Shown piece after piece: positions 1-7,405 of a stretch of DNA of 13,942 nucleotides; position 1 is the first letter of the stretch; every line of letters begins with the position of its first letter. The notes beneath the pieces are model-generated. The model saw only the letters and a list, made by a program, of their open reading frames with translations, had not been told where the DNA came from and ran no database searches. A program made the position numbers and the translations under genes. The stretch spans positions 1 to 13,942 of the forward strand of contig DASYSA010000455.1 of NCBI GenBank assembly GCA_036003885.1, written 5' to 3'. Source of the stretch: DASYSA01 sp036003885. Its GTDB lineage: Bacteria > Acidobacteriota > Blastocatellia > UBA7656.

Positions 1-61
1 ACGAAACACACGAACCGGTGCATTGGCGAGGCTAAGAACATCCTTATGTGGAGTGTATGAC

Positions 62-715
62 ATGGAAACAGGATTCATTGAATCGCACATCGCTCGTGGC
101 AACCGCAACATGCTGGTGATCGGCCTCGCGCTAACCATCATAGGCACCGGCCTAGCAACTCTGTTAGGCCGCTGGATTCCCGCACTCATCGCGGTGCCCG
201 GGGCAATTGCGCTCGGCGCGTGGCTGATGCGCGTCCTCAATCCCGCTGCCCATCCCATCTACAAACGACTGGCGCAATATGGCGACCCCCAGAACCTGGC
301 TCAGCAAGTGAACCAGGAGTTCGAAGGAGCGAGGCCAGCCGACACTACGCATTTTGGCGCGAACTGGCTGGCGCAGGGCGACACCTATGGACTTTCGCTT
401 GTTCCCTGGGTCGACATCGCCTGGCTCCACATCTACACCAGCGTGCGAAATGGCCTGCAATCAAACTACGTGAGGGTCTGGTCGCGCGACGGTAAGCAGT
501 TTGTCGCACTCGCAGGAATGCGGAAGGAAGAGGCGGAGCAACTACTTTACGAATTGCACGCCCGAGCTCCGTGGGCGGAGGTGGGCTTTTCACGCGAATT
601 GCAGCGGCAGTGGAACAAACAGCGCGCCGAATTTGTCGACCGAGTGGACGCACGAAGGGTCAGCCTTGGCCAGTCACTACGAATGGGCGCAGCTTCTGGA
701 AAAGGCCAGATCTGA
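62..715 (+). CDS. two-helix membrane protein with cytosolic C-terminal domain, function unknown
   Basis: A 217-residue protein. The ATG at 62 is chosen because GGAG at 50-53 sits 8 nt upstream; an in-frame TTG at 23 has no such signal. Two hydrophobic helices lie at about residues 16-35 and 38-57, separated by a short GRW turn. They are followed by a soluble domain of about 155 residues that alternates strand-like stretches (YGLSLVPWVDIAWLHIY, YVRVWSRDGKQFVALAG) and ends in an Arg-rich amphipathic tail. The soluble part resembles the small beta-barrel domains attached to many two-helix bacterial membrane proteins, but I cannot assign a family. It lies 37 nt upstream of an exported SUMF1-fold gene and is probably co-transcribed with it. 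The gene is real by size, start signal and codon pattern; its function is unknown. Confidence 0.8.
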   Translation: METGFIESHIARGNRNMLVIGLALTIIGTGLATLLGRWIPALIAVPGAIALGAWLMRVLNPAAHPIYKRLAQYGDPQNLAQQVNQEFEGARPADTTHFGANWLAQGDTYGLSLVPWVDIAWLHIYTSVRNGLQSNYVRVWSRDGKQFVALAGMRKEEAEQLLYELHARAPWAEVGFSRELQRQWNKQRAEFVDRVDARRVSLGQSLRMGAASGKGQI

Positions 716-752
716 ACCTGGTACTCCGGCAGCGCAGCCATTTGAGGATTCG

Positions 753-1913
753 ATGGTGAACCATTTTTTATACCGACAACTGAGCACAGGACGGAGGCGA
801 GTCTTGATCGTCATGCTTGCGATTTCGCTCCTGGCCGACCACGCGGGTTCAGCGCAAGTGAGAAACATGCGGGCGCCGATTGAGGGCGCAGGGAAAAGAA
901 CAGCACCTGCTTCCGGCGTCACGAAGACAGATACCTCTCTAGCATCAGCTAATGCTGCAGTCGTCACCGCAACGGTTGAGCTTCCCCAGGACCCAAAGGT
1001 GGGAACAGTTGTTCGCGCGGCCGTCGGGATCGAGTTGGTCTGGATTCCGCCGGGTGAATATGTGATTGGCTCCAGCCGGGAAGACATCGCGCGGGTCGTC
1101 AGGGAGTACAGTGCGAAGGGATACAACGACATACCTACCTACGCGCATGCCGGCGGCTTAGAGGACGAATTGTACTGGGGCGGATCCCCTCGGCTTACGG
1201 TACGCCTCAAGGATGGGTTCTGGATAGCGAAGAACGAAACGACTCAGGGGCAGTGGAAAGCATTGATGGGCAACAATCCGAGCTTCTTTCAAGGAGCTAA
1301 GAACCGCCTGGGCAACGACGACGCAATGCCCGTCGAACAGGTCTCCTGGAACGACGCGCAAGCCTTCATCAAGAAGCTGAATCAACGCAACGACGGATTA
1401 ATCTACCGGTTGCCTACGGACGCCGAGTGGGAGTACGCGGCCCGCGCCGGTACGACGGGAGACTATGCCGGCCCGCTCGACGAGATGGGCTGGTACGCAA
1501 GTAACAGCGGTCGCACCTATTCGGACTCCATCGAAGAGTCCAAAAGGTTCGAGGACTGGGCTGCCCTCGCTCCGCCTGACACGAAGAGAACGTGGCGTCA
1601 GTTCCTCGAGCCGAAAGGTCATCAACCGCATCCCGTCGGCACGAAGAAACCGAATGCCTGGGGTCTGTTCGACGTGCACGGCAACGTGTGGGAGTGGTGC
1701 GAAGACAAGAACAGAAGCTATCACGGCGACGAACAGAAGGATGGTTCCGCATACCTTTTCGACGCTGAACCGAATACCTGGCGCATGCTGCGTGGCGGTG
1801 CCTTTCACAGTTTAGCGTGGTCTGTTCGCTCGGCGCGGCGTGTCTGGGAACTCGCTCAAAATAAGTTCGACAACATTGGTTTTCGCGTTGTCGCGGTTAC
1901 TCGCAATCGATGA
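753..1913 (+). CDS. exported SUMF1/FGE-fold protein lacking the catalytic cysteines (paralogue A)
   Basis: A 386-residue protein. The ATG at 753 follows GAGG (744-747) and starts a signal-peptide-like segment (basic RRR at 14-16, hydrophobic 17-28, cleavage near SAQ 33-35). A low-complexity linker runs to about 90, followed by the formylglycine-generating-enzyme/sulfatase-modifying-factor fold (91-383): ELVWIPPGEYVIGS, NETTQGQWKALMG, MPVEQVSWNDAQAF, YRLPTDAEWEYAARAG, GLFDVHGNVWEW, RGGAFHSLAWSVRSARR, IGFRVV. True FGE has two catalytic Cys after the RGGSY-type strand. Here that stretch has none, and the only Cys in the domain is C316. Catalytic FGE activity is therefore unlikely, and the fold probably serves binding or scaffolding outside the cytoplasm. 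About 37 extra residues (253-289) sit between MGWYASNSG and QPHPVGTKKPNAWG, where family members usually run straight on. The nearest paralogue is at 2522-3541. Confidence 0.88.
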   Translation: MVNHFLYRQLSTGRRRVLIVMLAISLLADHAGSAQVRNMRAPIEGAGKRTAPASGVTKTDTSLASANAAVVTATVELPQDPKVGTVVRAAVGIELVWIPPGEYVIGSSREDIARVVREYSAKGYNDIPTYAHAGGLEDELYWGGSPRLTVRLKDGFWIAKNETTQGQWKALMGNNPSFFQGAKNRLGNDDAMPVEQVSWNDAQAFIKKLNQRNDGLIYRLPTDAEWEYAARAGTTGDYAGPLDEMGWYASNSGRTYSDSIEESKRFEDWAALAPPDTKRTWRQFLEPKGHQPHPVGTKKPNAWGLFDVHGNVWEWCEDKNRSYHGDEQKDGSAYLFDAEPNTWRMLRGGAFHSLAWSVRSARRVWELAQNKFDNIGFRVVAVTRNR

Positions 1914-1982
1914 CGATGCCGAAGCCCCTTCAGAGGTGCTCTCTCTCAGACCATCGAGGGTTGATCACAAGGAGAAACGGTT

Positions 1983-2432
1983 ATGTTACGAACGATTGTC
2001 CGCGTGTTGGCAACACTGTTCTTGATTGGCAGCATCGTGATTGGGGCATTCGCCACTTATGTTTATTTGACCCCCAGCGATGAAGAGAAACTCTATGTGC
2101 AGAAGCATCAGGAGACGATTGAGAAGTTGCAAAAAGCCGAAGCCGCAAGAGGAACACCCGCGGAAGCCAGACTGGCGAAGGAAGCAAAGGAGGCTGCAGA
2201 CTGGGCCGATGCCTGGGGACGAGGTTATAGAGAAAGACTTTGGTGGAATCGTCTGGGAGTTCTTGCCAGCGCCGGCGCCGCGTTCCTAAGTTTCATGATC
2301 CTGCTGCTCACGTTTATCAAGCGAAAGAGCAACGTGCCGAACACGAACACCGGTGCCCGGGAGCACCAGAATCAGAACATGATTTATGGTGCGCAGCCGG
2401 GTCTTGAAGCCCGCCAATCTCCGCGGCAGTAG
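1983..2432 (+). CDS. small two-helix membrane protein with a central coiled-coil-like segment
   Basis: A 149-residue protein. The start is fixed by AAGGAGA (1969-1975), 7 nt before the ATG. TM helix 1 covers about residues 5-28. A charged Glu/Lys/Ala-rich segment (33-75: EEKLYVQKHQETIEKLQKAE and following) looks like a helical or coiled-coil hairpin exposed on one side of the membrane. TM helix 2 is at about 89-111, followed by a polar Asn/Gln-rich tail. No family is recognised. It lies 69 nt after SUMF1-fold paralogue A and 89 nt before paralogue B, all on the same strand, so it belongs to the same presumed operon. It may anchor or partner the exported proteins; that is inference from position only. 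Confidence 0.8.
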   Translation: MLRTIVRVLATLFLIGSIVIGAFATYVYLTPSDEEKLYVQKHQETIEKLQKAEAARGTPAEARLAKEAKEAADWADAWGRGYRERLWWNRLGVLASAGAAFLSFMILLLTFIKRKSNVPNTNTGAREHQNQNMIYGAQPGLEARQSPRQ

Positions 2433-2521
2433 GCAGTCTTCGGAAGGGCGGAACGTTTGGCGATGGGTCGATTCGCCGTGGTTCTTGTGTTTTGACTTCA
2501 GCCAATGTTTGGAGGCGGAAG

Positions 2522-3541
<1,020 letters not shown>

Positions 3542-3557
3542 TTTCCTCGATCATCTC

Positions 3558-3592
3558 GTCCGCTCCCCAGAGGGGCGTCGAAGGGAGCGGAC
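3558..3592. terminator. strong inverted repeat in the convergent gap, probable bidirectional terminator
   Basis: GTCCGCTCCC (3558-3567) and GGGAGCGGAC (3583-3592) are a perfect 10-bp GC-rich inverted repeat with a 15-nt loop. It lies 16 nt after the + strand SUMF1-fold gene and 31 nt after the - strand lectin gene. No U-tract follows on either strand, so it is not a classical intrinsic terminator. Its place between convergent stop codons still suggests termination or 3'-end protection. Confidence 0.5.
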
Positions 3593-3623
3593 ACCGCCTG
3601 AACCCGTTGATCAAAGCGACTTG

Positions 3624-4592
3624 CTATCGGCGAAGCTTCCACTGTTGGTTGGACTGGTTGGAGTAGTCCCATAGCTGGATGTTGGCTCCGTCTTCTTTGC
3701 CTGCCTGGGTTACGTCGAGACACTTACCGTTGTCCACACTCACGATCCGGTAGTAATCGCCGCCAACCTGCTCCAGTCGCCAGCGCTGTTGTGGGGTACC
3801 TCTCCAGCTCTGCTGGATGATGTTTGCACCGTTGTTGTCCCTGCCGCCCTGGACAGTGATCGCCCTGCCGCTTTGCCGGCTGATGATGGCACTCTCGCCG
3901 CGCCCGAGGTCTATGATCTCCCAGTTCTGATTGGGCTGATCGGCGTAACTCCACTGCTGAATGTCGGCGCCATCTCGGTTGCTCCGCTCGGTCACATCCA
4001 GAGCTTTATTGCTGTGCCGGTTCATGATTGGTCCGGAATAGGTCGCGCGGCCCTCCGGCCGGTTTCCACCGAAGCCTCCGTTGTTCCCACGGCCGTCGTT
4101 GTTGCCACGGCCGTCATTATTGTCACGGCCATTGTTCGAACCGTCATTGCCGAATCGGTCGGTTCTCAACGAGTACGTGACGCCCGACACACTGCCGTAG
4201 CGGTATGGGTTGACAATCGCTTCGTAGGAGAAGTCTCTCGACCTTCCACCGTTATAACGCGAATCGTTATTCCGTGAACCATCGTTGCGTGAGTTGTCGT
4301 AACGTGAATCGTTGGTGCGTGAGAAATTGCCCGTGCCACGGACGCGAACCGCGTTTCGCGATCTGAAATCCGTCTGGGCATCGGTGTTAAAAACCACAGT
4401 CACGTAGCGCCCGCCCTCCTGATTGACAATCCGCTGCCGGACAGCCCGTTGAGCCTGATCGATTGTCCGATTGTTTGAGTCTTGCGAGTATTGCGAGTTT
4501 TGCGCTAAGACCGTACTCAGCCCGCCTACGAGGATAACCCCGACGATGGCGACGCCTGCCAGAAACGTGTTGCGAACCATAATATTTTTCAA
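3624..4592 (-). CDS. secreted ricin-type beta-trefoil lectin domain protein
   Basis: A 322-residue exported protein. The TTG at 4592 is preferred as start because AAAGGAA (4597-4603) lies 4 nt upstream; the first in-frame ATG (4580-4578) would be 16 nt from that signal. The signal peptide covers 1-30 (hydrophobic LAGVAIVGVILVGG, cleavage near VLAQ). A short domain (about 40-88, RYVTVVFNTDAQ) precedes Asn/Arg/Ser-rich and Gly/Asn-rich linkers (92-118, 148-176) around a Tyr-rich strand region. The C-terminal ricin-B trefoil (184-320) has three repeats, each ending in QxW: QNW 222-224, QRW 269-271, QQW 316-318, with ALDV and CLDV strands. Such domains bind galactose-type or other glycans, so surface or extracellular carbohydrate binding is likely. 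It lies 126 nt after carD and may be read through from it. No catalytic domain is attached. Confidence 0.88.
   Translation of the reverse strand: MKNIMVRNTFLAGVAIVGVILVGGLSTVLAQNSQYSQDSNNRTIDQAQRAVRQRIVNQEGGRYVTVVFNTDAQTDFRSRNAVRVRGTGNFSRTNDSRYDNSRNDGSRNNDSRYNGGRSRDFSYEAIVNPYRYGSVSGVTYSLRTDRFGNDGSNNGRDNNDGRGNNDGRGNNGGFGGNRPEGRATYSGPIMNRHSNKALDVTERSNRDGADIQQWSYADQPNQNWEIIDLGRGESAIISRQSGRAITVQGGRDNNGANIIQQSWRGTPQQRWRLEQVGGDYYRIVSVDNGKCLDVTQAGKEDGANIQLWDYSNQSNQQWKLRR
4080..4133. repeat. three imperfect 18-bp tandem repeats in the lectin linker
   Basis: Units 4080-4097, 4098-4115 and 4116-4133 share the core CACGGCC at the same phase and encode the Gly/Asn-rich linker (GRDNNDGRGNNDGRGNN) on the - strand. 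Unit length is a multiple of three, so copy changes would keep the reading frame. Confidence 0.7.
4262..4321. repeat. four imperfect 15-bp tandem repeats in the lectin linker
   Basis: Units 4262-4276, 4277-4291, 4292-4306 and 4307-4321 each end in CGTG and encode repeated Asn/Asp-Ser-Arg motifs (DSRYDNSRNDGSRNNDSRYN) on the - strand. They are in frame and form a second flexible linker, distinct from the 18-bp array. Confidence 0.65.
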
Positions 4593-4707
4593 GGTGTTCC
4601 TTTACAGTTGCAGATTGATTTCGAGCCTGGAGTGGCGTCGTCGAGCGGGCAAGCTGCAACTTTCGTCTTGCCCCTCTATTCTTTTCAAATTCACCGCGCG
4701 AAATGTC

Positions 4708-4723
4708 GATAGGCCGACCTATC
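4708..4723 (-). terminator. short hairpin overlapping the carD stop codon, possible weak terminator
   Basis: GATAGG (4708-4713) and CCTATC (4718-4723) are perfect inverted repeats around a 4-nt loop, covering the TAG stop of carD. Only a short T-run follows on the - strand (ACATTT). It could attenuate rather than stop transcription into the lectin gene. Confidence 0.3.
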
Positions 4724-5267
4724 TTGTCTTAGCCTTGAGAACCTGGTCTACCTGTTCCTCGGCCGCCGTCTTTGTTTCTCCCGTGACTTCCGAGATCTCG
4801 CAGACCAGTAGTCTTTTCGCCCTGTCGAGCGTCCCGGATTCTCCAAGTGTTAACGACCTCCGATCGCTCAACTCAGTGAGCGACGCAACGATTTCGGCCA
4901 GGTCGAAAGGTGACCCGGTTGCAAACAGTTTCATGTTGTCAGTCGCGCGCTCCTTCCAGTTATCGGCTGCCTTGGCACTCTTCTTCAAATGATCTAACAG
5001 GCGCGGAATCTCGGACTTCTTCATCAGCGAGCGGATACCTGTTGCACGGGCCTTTTCAACTGGGACGAACAACTCGCCGCCACTGTCATCGAGCACGGTC
5101 AAGTGGTAGAACGTCATCAACCTGCCGTCGACTACTCGGTTGACGACGCGGCCAACATCGCAGGGGCCGTGACCTGGATAGACGGCCTTGTCTCCCGCAG
5201 TCAGGGCCTCAGGACTTCCAGTCGGATGGTCAGGTGCCATGGAATCGTCTAATCCGTCAGCGCTCAT
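4719..5267 (-). CDS. carD: CarD/CdnL-type RNA polymerase-binding transcription regulator
   Basis: A 182-residue protein. The ATG at 5267 has GGAG 8 nt upstream. The N-terminal CarD/TRCF RNA-polymerase-interacting domain spans about 22-80 (GDKAVYPGHGPCDVGRVVNR, TFYHLTVLD, ELFVPVEKA). The C-terminal helical domain (about 83-178) has the family's conserved stretch NWKERATDNMKLFATGSPFD, including Trp104, followed by LAEIVASLTELSDRR and an acidic helix. Known family members bind the RNAP beta subunit and stabilise the open promoter complex, mainly at rRNA and housekeeping promoters. The length is normal; the first roughly 20 residues are a Pro/Asp-rich extension. Transcription probably starts near 5478 from the dyad promoter at 5485-5526, leaving an untypically long leader of about 210 nt with two short open frames. 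Confidence 0.93.
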   Translation of the reverse strand: MSADGLDDSMAPDHPTGSPEALTAGDKAVYPGHGPCDVGRVVNRVVDGRLMTFYHLTVLDDSGGELFVPVEKARATGIRSLMKKSEIPRLLDHLKKSAKAADNWKERATDNMKLFATGSPFDLAEIVASLTELSDRRSLTLGESGTLDRAKRLLVCEISEVTGETKTAAEEQVDQVLKAKTR

Positions 5268-5732
5268 GGCTAAAGCTCCGTTCTCACTCGCGTTTCACCT
5301 GTTCGCGATTTCGGCCAGGGTCAGTTCAAATCCGTTCACATCCGGACGATGCCGAGCCGCCGCCATTTGTCTCCCGTACCAATTTCGCCTGTTGGCCGGA
5401 CGTCGTAGTGAGTTTAGTAGATGCGGCAGGACTGTCGGCAATGAGTCTTGGGTGTCTGTTGTATCTTCTCATGGTATCTCTCAGAGCATAGGCTATTGCC
5501 GGATCCAGTTCCGTCCAATATTGGACAGTTTTGGAATTAGTCTACTGAGACCGGCAATATCTCTCAGGATCGCAGTCTTCAAGTCATTTGCGGTCACGTC
5601 GGCCTCGCCCGGTGCTTCGGGAGAGATTCATTGCCAAAGATGGCTTAGACTTCATAACGGCATGCGACGTGAATGGTGGGTAATCAACTGTTGGGGGCCG
5701 GACTCTTGTCTGAAAGACGGAGAGGGATTCGA
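5268..5732. other. 465-bp non-coding region: carD leader and cupin 3' region
   Basis: No convincing long gene is present. It holds the carD promoter (5485-5526) and a long leader. On the - strand the leader contains two short frames: 5472-5326 (48 aa, ATG only 6 nt after the predicted transcript start) and 23 codons starting ATG with GGGAG about 5 nt upstream (beginning MAAARHRPDV). A second dyad, GTTCACATCCGGAC, occurs at 5334-5347. Between 5527 and 5732 I see only a small CCCG/CGGG hairpin near 5610. Confidence 0.5.
5485..5526 (-). promoter_or_regulatory. class II Crp/Fnr-type promoter of carD (site A)
   Basis: A perfect 14-bp palindrome GTCCAATATTGGAC (5513-5526) is followed on the - strand, after 22 nt, by TATGCT (5485-5490). 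The predicted start is near 5478, so the dyad centre is at -41.5. The same arrangement recurs at 6366, 7185, 9050 and 10440. Confidence 0.6.
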
Positions 5733-6155
5733 TCACTCACTCTCTGCAGTATGCGGCCACGATATTGTCAGCAGGATCGCGCTCTCTTCGAGCGCTTCCA
5801 GGTCGTGTACCAGCGCGCGGTCGAGCACGAGCAGATGACCGTCCGGCAGATCAACGGTCTGCTCGGGCAGTTGCAGCTTTACGTGTCCCTTTACTGTATG
5901 GATCGAGGTTCTCGCGTCCGTACTGTGGTTTTCGAGGCGACCCCCTTTTTTCAATGCCATAAGCACGATTCTTAAATCAGGCTGCTTCACCAGAGTCTTC
6001 GAATTCCTCCCGGTTCGCAGCCATGCATCTTCTTCATGAAGTTGCGCGATCTCTTTGGCCAGATCGAAGTTCATAGTCGGTGCGGTCAGGTGTCCTGCCA
6101 GCGATTCGTGACCGGTGCGCCCTTCCTTCTCTTGAGACACTTTCTGTTGCGGCAT
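5733..6155 (-). CDS. small cupin-domain protein
   Basis: A 140-residue protein. The ATG at 6155 is preferred because AAGGA (6163-6167) is 7 nt away; the ATG at 6161 would leave only 1 nt. After a polar N-terminus (LAGHLTAPTMNFDLAKEI, LHEEDAWLRTGRNSKTL), a single cupin barrel covers about 68-135: DLRIVLMALKKGGRLENHST, HTVKGHVKLQLP, LPDGHLLVLDRALVHDLEAL, AILLTISW. The first cupin motif has H in ENHST and the second has H in VHDLEAL, so a reduced metal site is possible. Small cupins of this kind occur widely in soil bacteria, and their substrate is not known. It has its own promoter with the dyad at 6395-6408 and is followed by the carD promoter. The likely role is stress- or redox-linked, by context only. 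Confidence 0.85.
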   Translation of the reverse strand: MPQQKVSQEKEGRTGHESLAGHLTAPTMNFDLAKEIAQLHEEDAWLRTGRNSKTLVKQPDLRIVLMALKKGGRLENHSTDARTSIHTVKGHVKLQLPEQTVDLPDGHLLVLDRALVHDLEALEESAILLTISWPHTAESE

Positions 6156-6365
6156 AGTCATTTCCTTACCTCTCCCCCTTTTGCCATGGCTGCCTCACTC
6201 GTCTTCCAATCGATAGATGTATACGACGGCCGTAAAGCTTCGCCGGCATTAGTCCTCGCATTCTCGGCAGAATCGGAGCGGTTCAGAGCCGGCGAATGCA
6301 ATCCTTGATAGATAAAACTAGAGACATTGCAGGAAGCTGGTCTCCCGAGTCCTCTCCCGCTTTGA

Positions 6366-6408
6366 AGTGTAAGCGCACTTCGACATGGGTTGCCGTCCAA
6401 TATTGGAC
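6366..6408 (-). promoter_or_regulatory. class II Crp/Fnr-type promoter of the cupin gene (site B)
   Basis: The same perfect palindrome GTCCAATATTGGAC (6395-6408) lies 23 nt from TACACT (6366-6371) on the - strand. Spacing is one base longer than at the other four sites. TTCGAA (6412-6417) lies 3 nt beyond the dyad. The leader to the cupin ATG is about 200 nt and contains a 31-codon open frame ending in the cupin ribosome-binding site (begins MRGLMPAKLY); I do not call it a gene. Confidence 0.55.
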
Positions 6409-6449
6409 ACTTTCGAAGAATTGGCCGTGAACAGTTGTCTGACTGAAGT

Positions 6450-7130
6450 CTAGAGGATCGATTCGAGGTAAGCAGTGAGCTTCTTTTCTTTAATAATCAG
6501 ATGGTGCTCCGTGTTGTACTCAATGAGTTCGAGATTGCGAAAGCGTTGCATAAACACGCTGATCCGCGGCCGCGTCGTACCTACCATTGTCGCCAATTCC
6601 TCGTGAGAAATCCTGACCTCGATGCGTATGCTCCTTGGGTCTTTCTTGCCGAGCTTTCTGGCTATCTGCAGCAACGTCTTTCCCAGACGCTGCTCGCTAT
6701 CAACCGTCACCAGGTTCGCGATCACCTGCTGCTGGTCCGCCACCCGCACCGCAAGATACCTGACGAAGCCTTCAAGGAGAGAATCTTTTTTCAGGCGCTC
6801 GAGAAACTTGGCACAAGGGATCTCTTTCAAAAAAGTGTCTTCCATTGCGGTCGCGGTTTCCAGCCGGCCGCCAAGACCGGAGAGGCACAGCTCGCCGAAC
6901 ACATCTCCCGCGCCATGGATCGCGAGCATGCATTCCTTACCTTCCCCCGAAACCATGACCAGCTTGATCTGCCCCTTCTCGATGAAGTAGACCGTCTCGC
7001 GTTCATCCCCAACCGTGTAGACATGATCGTGCTTGCCGATCTTGAGAGCGCTCGAGTTCTTCGTTTCGTTGAGCAGCGACCCCTGCATCTGTTCTTTGAA
7101 TTGATCCGACTGCGGAGTTAATTGAATCAT
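6450..7130 (-). CDS. Crp/Fnr-family transcription regulator
   Basis: A 226-residue, full-length protein. The ATG at 7130 is preceded by GGGGAT. The cyclic-nucleotide-binding-like barrel spans about 28-115 (HVYTVGDERETVYFIEKGQIKL, with GDVFGELCLSG at 75-85), then the dimer helix (118-150) and a winged HTH (174-213; ISHEELATMVGTTRPRISVF). The cAMP phosphate cassette of E. coli CRP (GE..L then RSA) is only partly kept: GEL is present, but the Arg/Ser step reads GGRLETATA with an extra spacer, so cAMP binding is doubtful. There is no N-terminal Cys cluster, so it is not an Fe-S FNR. The recognition helix carries Arg-Pro-Arg rather than the usual Arg-Glu-Thr. Its own promoter holds the shared dyad, which predicts autoregulation and control of the neighbouring units. 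Confidence 0.92.
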   Translation of the reverse strand: MIQLTPQSDQFKEQMQGSLLNETKNSSALKIGKHDHVYTVGDERETVYFIEKGQIKLVMVSGEGKECMLAIHGAGDVFGELCLSGLGGRLETATAMEDTFLKEIPCAKFLERLKKDSLLEGFVRYLAVRVADQQQVIANLVTVDSEQRLGKTLLQIARKLGKKDPRSIRIEVRISHEELATMVGTTRPRISVFMQRFRNLELIEYNTEHHLIIKEKKLTAYLESIL

Positions 7131-7184
7131 TATCCCCGTCCATTTTCCGCCGATTATCCGTTGTTTGTGCTTATCGACTCCTCC

Positions 7185-7226
7185 AGTATACTCCCCCCAT
7201 AAACGAGGCGCTGTTCAATATTGGAC
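7185..7226 (-). promoter_or_regulatory. class II Crp/Fnr-type promoter of the Crp/Fnr gene (site C, autoregulatory)
   Basis: The dyad GTTCAATATTGGAC (7213-7226, one mismatch from a perfect palindrome) sits 22 nt from TATACT (7185-7190), the best -10 box of the set. The predicted start is near 7178, giving a 47-nt leader. The dyad centre is at -41.5. This suggests the regulator acts on its own gene. Confidence 0.65.
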
Positions 7227-7244
7227 AATTGGCAACTTTAACCT

Positions 7245-7265
7245 CCCATGCCTCACTCGCATGGG
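7245..7265 (-). terminator. hairpin downstream of the four-gene membrane/export operon
   Basis: CCCATGC (7245-7251) and GCATGGG (7259-7265) form a perfect 7-bp stem with a 7-nt loop. It lies 141 nt past the YggT-type stop and just upstream of the Crp/Fnr promoter, where an upstream operon would need to end. No U-tract is seen. Confidence 0.4.
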
Positions 7266-7405
7266 TGCAGCGGCTAAAGCACTCGACATCGCAGGCAGTT
7301 GGCAGACAGCACGCGCGGTCGATTCGTAGCGGCCTCTGTGCTTAATCTCTTGCACTCGTCGGCTGAGCTTACTTCACGATGATGAACAACAACTCTAAGC
7401 CAGGG

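Noticed and set aside
4130..4330. Mobile element ends or integration site in the repeats of the lectin gene
   Set aside because: The arrays are in frame within one open gene, with no transposase or flanking direct repeats in the window.
6158..6400. An 80-codon - strand frame upstream of the cupin
   Set aside because: It starts inside the site B dyad, upstream of the predicted transcript start, has no ribosome-binding site and no protein-like pattern.
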